Origin: Solen grandis
Lineage: Eukaryota > Mollusca > Bivalvia > Adapedonta > Solenidae
Direction: 5' to 3'
Assembly (NCBI GenBank): GCA_021229015.1
Contig: CM037783.1
Coordinates: 55,510,169 to 55,574,168 of the forward strand
DNA: 64,000 nucleotides
Both the position numbers and the translations under genes were made by a program. The notes under the pieces are model-generated. The model saw only the letters and a list, made by a program, of their open reading frames with translations, was not told where the DNA came from and made no database searches. Every line of letters starts with the position of its first letter. The stretch's first letter is position 1. Of this stretch, positions 57,651 to 64,000 are shown piece after piece.

Positions 57651-60130
57651 CTTCAAAATAAATCTTCTCCGATCCCCTTGAACTTTTTATGGTTGCAGTT
57701 TGATGTACGATAATGTAATGTTTTGAAATTGTTCAGATTTATTTCTTAAACTGCATTAATTATCGATGAATGAATACATGCTTTGAATAACTCTCCAAGC
57801 AGGATTGTCATATATTTATACAGACGAGTTTAATTGTTTAAACTCCAAAGTATCGAATGATTCGTGTAATTCAGAGCTGATAACGGTCATGCCGCGCCAT
57901 TTCTAAACCATTAAATATATATGAAAAAGGAATTTAAAATCATTAATGTCTTCAATAAAACGCTTATCAACAATGTAAGATCTCAGATGAGGCCACCATT
58001 CTAGTGTGTTTACTAAAGTCCAAAAAAAAAACTTTCACCATAAAGTCCAACTTATAAAGTCCTACCACAAGCATAATATCCTCCAAACGAACTTAACAAC
58101 ATATCTAAAAGTCCTTCTCAGCAACTCGTGTCACCATCCTATCACAGCCTTGCTTGTCTTCCCTGTTTCCCAATTCAATGCAAAGCCAAATGCTACACTG
58201 AATTGAAGTTCAAATCAAAACCAACTTCGCCATTGTCTCTACAATCAATAACACCGTCTTAAGTATCAGACAGAGATATATGGCATTTGTCTCGACGAGG
58301 GTCTAGATACACTTGCATTGATTTACACCTGTCAGACGGGTCTTCATAGGACGTTTTGACATTTCAGATATGTTCCATCATAGTCTCCACTTCAGACGGC
58401 AACTTTTATCTGCTTACAGATATCCACCCTCACAAATCAAGTGACATCACATGGCTTTACCCACAAAGTATGTTTGAGAGACCCTTCAGAAAAGACATCT
58501 TGGTTGTCTAGGAAGTGTGACTGGGTCGTGGTTTGTTAACTAGTACCAGGTCGTGACAGAGGTCCCTGATGTGTCATAGACCCTTTGAGAGTCCTGTATC
58601 ATCAAAGTCCTCTCAAAACGCATGTCACTATATCACATGCACCTATTGCGTGGGCCTATTTAAGCAATAATGTTTATGACTTAAGATATGCCTTTTCTCA
58701 GTGTATACTAATGGGCCTACAACAAGTCCATTTAACACATCATAAAGAAAGAAAACTCCAGAGACGTCAACCGACACTGCCAATTTCAAATTCGATGTAT
58801 ATATAGAGCAGTTTTGAGTCACTCTATCCAACAATGTTTACAGGCTTGACCATGATCACTATGGCTTCCAAAGAACGTGCCCCTCTGAAGTTTAATTCTC
58901 AGTCATACCAATATCACACTCGACTATTACATCAGCATAAATGCCTAGTGTTCCTTGTGTATCACCATACATTGTCCACCTGATAAGGCCATATACTGTC
59001 ATCCAGAAAGTTAATCAAAGTCCGCTATTGAACACTCATGAACTCACCTACCCTCAACTTTAAACAGAACAATATCCACTCTCCTCAATTAAAAATCCTC
59101 TTTATTCCATCGGCCTTACTTGAATATACATGCAGATACGTTGACTCAACAATACATTTTAATCCGAAGTAATATGACTAAAACTTCAAAGGAGAGTCTT
59201 AAATTAATTCCAATTGAGGTTTTACTGTATTCCACGGTTAAACTACTAATCTGCTTTTCTTTGAACGATTTACCCCGACTAGTCACCCCAGTTGGTTAGC
59301 GAAGCTTAGTTATCTGTCCGCGCATACATATGTGGATACAATCTACATATACACTGATCTGTATGTTTACTCAATAAAACACCGAGTAGAGTTTTTAGGC
59401 TCATTTAAGGTAACTCAAGGTATCAATTCATTCATGTCAATTAAAACTCAATCAGGATTTCCTTATCAGATTTCAGTTCAATTTTCTGGGTCATACCGTG
59501 GTCATTGGATAACCCTTAACACAAGTTCATAACTGAACAGCCACGAAGAGGTAAACAAAACATAGGAATCCTATCATGTTGAATGAATATGATAGAAACC
59601 CCTAAGATTTGATCTAAACCAGACTTTAAAAAAAGGCGTACCGAACAAAAAGCTAAAGGAAGTTGTATGTTTTTTCCTAATCTGTACGGAAATTGACCGC
59701 CTTACAGAATAAATGACTTTGGGAAGGACTTCTTTCTACCCCTTAATTTAACTTGCTATTTAAAAAAGTCTCAAAATAATGATCATTTCATACTTTTAAC
59801 ATTAAGGAGAGATTTGGAAAAAAAAATAAGAAGACGTATAAACACAATATGAAAGCTTAACAAGTGAATAAAAAAAAATGTGTATTCAGAAAAAAAAATA
59901 AAAGGAAAATGTATGTCAGTGTCAGCTATTTCTGGCGAGTGGTCTCCTGTGAAGAGCTAACTATTACGACACAGTGCTCTAGATGACCGGGCTTAATTAA
60001 GCTAAGGTTTCACTCCATGCAGTATGATATCTATAGTGGTTGTAATATAAGAAATATACTTTTTTTCTTTTAATCTCGTTTAGGAAATGAGTTTTTATAA
60101 CTTATACTAATCCTTCTCGACCCTATTTGT
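57651..60130. other. Intergenic sequence, nothing recognised
   Basis: No gene, RNA or clear repeat. Small frames at 58,006-58,206, 58,585-58,834 and 59,332-59,532 lack any support. Confidence 0.45.
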
Positions 60131-60240
60131 TGGGCCAGTATAGCGTCTAAGAGGGTCATAAAGGTTTTTTACCAAAACGGGGTTCGAACCTACAACTTGC
60201 AGGTCCGCAGTAATGTACTACCACTAGAGCACGGCAAATA
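60131..60240 (-). mobile_element. tRNA-like SINE head, third family
   Basis: On the minus strand GCCGTGCTCTAGTGGTAGTA followed by GTTGTAGGTTCGAACCCCG gives an A-box-like and a perfect B box (GGTTCGAACCC) at tRNA-like spacing. The anticodon arm is not convincingly folded and the 3' acceptor strand does not pair, so a SINE head is more likely than a functional tRNA. Confidence 0.5.
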
Positions 60241-60506
60241 CACGCAGTGGCTGTAACTTGGAAATATCCCTAAATTAACACGGTACTTTAATCAGCCTAA
60301 GGCCACTTATCATTCAAGTTGTCCAATTATATCCCATACCTGGCATGATGTATTGTAAAACTGAACGCGAATAATCAATATTGGATATTGTGCACATTTA
60401 ATATTAAGCTCTTGTGTGAGACATAGTGTTCAATTTCAAGTTAAAGATAACCGGCAAGTTAGAACACATCTATTTCAGAACAATTCTCATGACTTCATAA
60501 TCCTTA

Positions 60507-60531
60507 AGAGAGAGAGAGAGAGAGAGAGAGA
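60507..60531. repeat. (GA)n microsatellite near the LINE 3' end
   Basis: 25 bp of GA, 244 bp downstream (in LINE sense) of the end of the LINE coding region. It may mark the 3' terminus of the element. Confidence 0.95.
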
Positions 60532-60774
60532 TGTATAAATAATACATGTGAAAGCAAACACAAATTGAAAACGTATATTTGATAAAGCTAATTAATACAG
60601 ATAACTGTGTTCTGTGTACAGCAAAATTATATATATAAATCACTGGCAAATACATTTTATGATATATTGAAGAAGTGATTATATGAATATATGTAACTCT
60701 AGAAAGAGCTGAGATCGTGTGATAACAAATAAAGATTATACTATAAAAAATGTTGGTTATCAAAACTTATATTA

Positions 60775-61375
60775 TCAAATATGTACCGTTTGATTTCTTG
60801 GTAAAGTCAATAATAACCTATTTCGTCTCTTATTTGCTTCATATATAAAATGGGACAAATTTAAAAGCAGCCGTCTACTACTGGACTTTAAAAGTTCAAT
60901 AAACTTATGCATACTAGGTCGTACCATGTAGTATCTTTTAATATATTTATGCCTTATATCGTTGAATTTATTACATTTAATGATAAAATGGAATTCATCC
61001 TCAATATCTTGACTTTCACACAACTGACAAATTCTTTCATTCCTATGCACTCTCTCACTACCGTATCTACCTGTATTAATTCTTAGATTATGGGCAGCAA
61101 TTCTTATACTTGTGATACATTTCCTGAGTCGCTTATTTTTAACGATATTCAAATATTCTTCCTCACCAAAGCAGTGTTTAATATTGAAGTAAAGGTTGCT
61201 TAACACAGAATTTGATTGCATATCATTATACCATTTTTGGTGAAAACATTCAATTACTCTTTGTTTAAAACTTATAATAAACAAGTTAGCATCTATATTA
61301 TGAGAATCATTAAACGCCCATGAAAACCCATAATCATCCAGCAGTGCTTTAACCTTTTTTACCCAATTATTCTTA
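60775..61375 (-). pseudogene. LINE ORF2 C-terminal segment, out of frame
   Basis: A second frame continues the same polypeptide from about 61,375 (NNWVKKVKALLDDYGFSWAF) through to a stop at 60,775. It includes a zinc-knuckle-like C-x2-C-x9-H-x4-C (CQLCES...EFHFIIKC), typical of the tail of this LINE group. Its first Met is internal. The join to the upstream frame needs a 1-nt indel at about 61,375-61,380 (around GTAAGAATAATT), which is either a real mutation or a sequencing error. Confidence 0.75.
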
Positions 61376-64000
61376 CATTATAACAATCTTCCAATGAGAG
61401 TTCATAAACATATTTTAAAATGACATTGTCTGTGTGCACTATTTTTAACCAATATTTTATAATATAAACAAATCTGTTAACGTAAAGTGGGTAACGACCC
61501 AGTTCACCGTAGACCGCATCATTGCATGAATTTTGCCTAACCCCGAGTATCATCTTACAAAACTTAAGGTGTATCCTTTCAAGGTCCTTAGATTTTGAAA
61601 AACCCCATACGGGACATCCATAATTAATAATTGATACCACAAATGCATCAAACAGTTGCATAGCTATTTTAGGTTTTAACTCGTATTTATTAATATTGTG
61701 ATATAAAATATTCATTGCTTTAGTAGCTTTGCCTGCTAAATATTGATTATTCAAAACAAATGTACCAGTATAATTGAAGGTAACTCCTAGATAATTAAAA
61801 TTATCTACAACTTCTAAAACAGAGTCATTATAATACCATCGTTCATTAGCATGTATCCGTCCTTTTTTGCGAAAAACAACAATTTTTGTCTTCGATGTAT
61901 TAACTTCAAGACTCCACAAACTGCAGTATTGATGTAATCGGTTAAGACTATGCTGTAAATCTTCAATAGAATTTCCTACAATTACCATATCGTCCGCAAA
62001 ACAAAGTATCATTATACACAATTCAAAAACTGAAATACCACAATTCATACTGTTTTGTAAAAATAATTCAAAATCTTCAAGGAAGAGTGCAAACATTGCC
62101 GGCGAATTATTCTGGCCTTGTCTTAAGCCTACCGATATATTGAAGAAGTCTGAAAATGAGTTACAATGCTTTATGCATGATTTAACATTTGCATACATGG
62201 CTCTAAACATAATAAGTATTTTCCCATCTAATCCCATATTGAACAGTTTAAACCACAATGCATTTGTATAAACAGAGTCGAACGCTTTTTTAAAATCAAC
62301 AAACGCGCAGGGTAATCTTAATTTTTTACTCAATGTATTTTCAATCAAGGCATGTAATATAAAAATAGCATCTATTGTGCTTCGTCCCTTCCGAAAACCA
62401 AATTGACAATCAGATAACAAATTATGATCAGTAAACCATTGCTCCACTCTAGCTGTTAATATACTGGTAAAAAGTTTTCCTAGATTACTTGAAAGAGTAA
62501 TACCGCGATAGTTATTAGGGTCATTTGGGTCATTTTTCTTATGTAACGGTACAATGTATCCTTTAGACCACACCTCCGGAAAATATCCGGAATCAAAAAC
62601 TTTATTAAACAAATCAATTAAATGACCAATAAGGATATCAGAAGATTCAATGAAATATTCATTCAGTAGAAAATCACTTGGTGCGCATGCCTTGTTCCTC
62701 TTTAATTTACTTATAGCCTCCTTAACTTCCTGAAATGTGATTGGTACATTCAGCTCTTCGAATGTTGAGTTGTTCAAGTTAAAATCGCTACTATTATTAA
62801 ATGTTTCAACTTCTTCTATGACCGTAGTCTTAATATCAGAATAGATACCTTCAAAATATTGTTTAAATTCATTTGTGCTTATAGCCGTTTCTATTTTATT
62901 ATTATTTTTGGTAAAATAATTCCAGAAATCTTTTGGCTTACTCGTTCTCATATATTCTAACTTTCTCCCTTGCTCACGCTTATAACGTTTTTTTCTCTTT
63001 CTCACAGTGTTTCTATATACCTTTTTTAATGAACACAATTCTAACCTGTTTTCTTGGCTTTTGAATCGATTAAATTTGTTCAATGCTTCTTTATACTGTC
63101 GCTTAGCCCCCGCGCATTCCGCGTCAAACCATTCATTTACTGCAGGACGTTTACAACATCTTACAGTTTTTTTAAACAATGGATTAGCTACAGAACAAAT
63201 AGTTTCCGAGAATTCATTTAACATGTTATCTATACTATTAATGTCTGATGAAGTTGTGCTATCAATAAGGTTGTTTAAATACGGCAATTTGGCAATAATT
63301 CCTCTCTTAAATTCATTTCTATACTTATTTTTCCATTTAACAAAAGTGCCATATTCGCCCTGATTGGATTGATCTACAGATTCTACTAACTTACTACTTC
63401 TTAAAGTAAATGTCAATGGGGCATGGTCACTATACATATTAAAATCATGAATGGCAAAATCGTTCAATAAGTGAAAATCACTCAGACTTGTCAACAAATA
63501 GTCAATAGTACTACAACCGTTAGTATTAAAACATGTATAGGCACCCGCCCCACAATCTGACCCCGCACGACCGTTTACTATGCGAATTGACGTAGCAATA
63601 CACATTTCGAGCAAGCGATTTCCCCGTGCATTGTTTACCTGGTCGTGAGAGGCCCTATTGAGGGGTTGATCAGGACTATAGAGATAACAATCTAAATCAT
63701 CTACATATATGTCATTAGCAATAAAATCATTTTTCTTGCCAGTTCTAGCATTAAAATCTCCAGCAATGAACACACTTCCATATTGTTTGAAATAATAAAT
63801 ATCTTGAGTTAAAATTTCAAATAAATCAGCATCAATAATTCTTGCTGAAGTAGATTCATCAGCCCACATATAAACACCACATATGTATAAATCAACATCA
63901 AAATTAAAATAAGTTTTGTCAAGTTTAAACCATATAATTGTGTCAAAATTGTTTTTTACGACTGAAACACCCTCCACTATATGATTTTTTATGTAAATTG
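61359..64000 (-). CDS. LINE ORF2: endonuclease + reverse transcriptase (5' cut, 3' frameshift)
   Basis: An open frame of about 880 codons. Counting from the GTG at 63,977: endonuclease motifs GDFNARTG (73-80), TIDYLL (157-162) and SDHAPL (183-188). The reverse transcriptase spans about 415-740, with VPLHKKND and NNYRGITLSS near 477-497, QFGFRKGRSTIDA (525-537), FVDFKKAFDSV (559-569), GLRQGQNNSPAMF (617-629), the catalytic FADD (660-663) and a thumb-like NYLGVTF. The enzyme would nick target DNA and copy its own RNA there (target-primed reverse transcription). The GTG is not a true start, because the frame continues to the window edge. At the 3' end the frame hits TAA at 61,359, 1 nt out of frame with the C-terminal segment. 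Confidence 0.9.
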   Translation of the reverse strand, partial: IYIKNHIVEGVSVVKNNFDTIIWFKLDKTYFNFDVDLYICGVYMWADESTSARIIDADLFEILTQDIYYFKQYGSVFIAGDFNARTGKKNDFIANDIYVDDLDCYLYSPDQPLNRASHDQVNNARGNRLLEMCIATSIRIVNGRAGSDCGAGAYTCFNTNGCSTIDYLLTSLSDFHLLNDFAIHDFNMYSDHAPLTFTLRSSKLVESVDQSNQGEYGTFVKWKNKYRNEFKRGIIAKLPYLNNLIDSTTSSDINSIDNMLNEFSETICSVANPLFKKTVRCCKRPAVNEWFDAECAGAKRQYKEALNKFNRFKSQENRLELCSLKKVYRNTVRKRKKRYKREQGRKLEYMRTSKPKDFWNYFTKNNNKIETAISTNEFKQYFEGIYSDIKTTVIEEVETFNNSSDFNLNNSTFEELNVPITFQEVKEAISKLKRNKACAPSDFLLNEYFIESSDILIGHLIDLFNKVFDSGYFPEVWSKGYIVPLHKKNDPNDPNNYRGITLSSNLGKLFTSILTARVEQWFTDHNLLSDCQFGFRKGRSTIDAIFILHALIENTLSKKLRLPCAFVDFKKAFDSVYTNALWFKLFNMGLDGKILIMFRAMYANVKSCIKHCNSFSDFFNISVGLRQGQNNSPAMFALFLEDFELFLQNSMNCGISVFELCIMILCFADDMVIVGNSIEDLQHSLNRLHQYCSLWSLEVNTSKTKIVVFRKKGRIHANERWYYNDSVLEVVDNFNYLGVTFNYTGTFVLNNQYLAGKATKAMNILYHNINKYELKPKIAMQLFDAFVVSIINYGCPVWGFSKSKDLERIHLKFCKMILGVRQNSCNDAVYGELGRYPLYVNRFVYIIKYWLKIVHTDNVILKYVYELSLEDCYNVRIIG

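Larger units (their letters stand above)
60775..64000 (-). mobile_element. Non-LTR retrotransposon (APE-type LINE), cut by window edge
   Basis: The minus-strand coding region has an AP-like endonuclease, a reverse transcriptase and a C-terminal CCHC-type segment in that order, the layout of CR1/L2/Jockey-group LINEs. The frame is open to the right edge of the window, so the 5' part of the endonuclease and any ORF1 lie beyond it. The 3' UTR should lie below 60,775. Clade was not assigned. Only one disruption was seen, so the copy is young or recently active. Confidence 0.9.

Noticed and set aside
59280..59340. tRNA-like A box (AGTTGGTTAGCGAAGC)
   Set aside because: No B box or foldable cloverleaf downstream.
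60165..60235. Functional tRNA gene
   Set aside because: A- and B-box words are present, but the acceptor stem does not pair and no credible anticodon arm forms. A SINE head is the better reading.
63954..63977. Start codon of the LINE ORF at 63,977
   Set aside because: The codon is GTG and the frame continues open to the window edge, so the true start lies outside.
1..64000. CRISPR array, operon or phage-like system
   Set aside because: None of the tandem repeats has CRISPR-like repeat/spacer structure, and every real gene here has introns. The window is eukaryotic.

Overview
This is a stretch of an AT-rich, intron-containing animal genome, most likely from a bivalve mollusc. The evidence is a tandem pair of four-exon fatty-acid-binding-protein (FABP) genes, many tRNA-headed SINEs, tandem-core repeats that look like the bivalve pearl/CvA Helitron-related family, and an APE-type non-LTR retrotransposon. 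Nothing prokaryotic (operons, ribosome binding sites, CRISPR) is present. Species and chromosome cannot be told from sequence alone.

Layout. About 1-8,100 is poor-quality, homopolymer-laden sequence holding two decayed tandem-core repeat elements (2.9-3.4 kb and 4.87-6.15 kb). 8.1-19.3 kb is gene-free, with SINEs at 10.0-10.7 and 18.5 kb and an odd GC-richer block at 13.5-14.3 kb. 19.35-20.25 kb holds two adjacent old tandem arrays with periods of about 67 and 42 bp. 20.4-23.2 kb is again noisy and ends at a 100-N scaffold gap (23,233-23,332). Just after the gap are the last two exons of a plus-strand gene (23,348-24,546) encoding a basic coiled-coil segment and a disordered tail with six R-R-x-S motifs.

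28.7-40.9 kb carries a minus-strand gene of which three phase-compatible exons can be read (40,931-40,635, 36,683-36,520, 30,083-28,742). It encodes a disordered protein with an acidic region and a cysteine-rich region, and I do not recognise its family. Its introns hold SINEs, a 28-unit GTT array and a roughly 33-bp tandem repeat. A piggyBac-like MITE lies at 46,384-46,618 between TTAA sites.

48.3-55.5 kb holds two complete plus-strand FABP paralogues of 141 and 139 aa. They share identical splice phases and nearly identical exon lengths and are about 40% identical by hand alignment, so they are an old local duplication of a cytosolic lipid-binding protein. An RFX-type X-box palindrome sits just before the start codon of the second copy. 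The window ends inside a minus-strand LINE (60,775-64,000) with endonuclease, reverse transcriptase and a C-terminal zinc-knuckle segment, split by one apparent 1-nt frameshift.

I found no clearly new multi-gene system. The items most worth a second look are the minus-strand three-exon gene, the RRxS-rich tail, the X-box at the FABP gene, the two old tandem arrays and the palindrome-bearing MITE.
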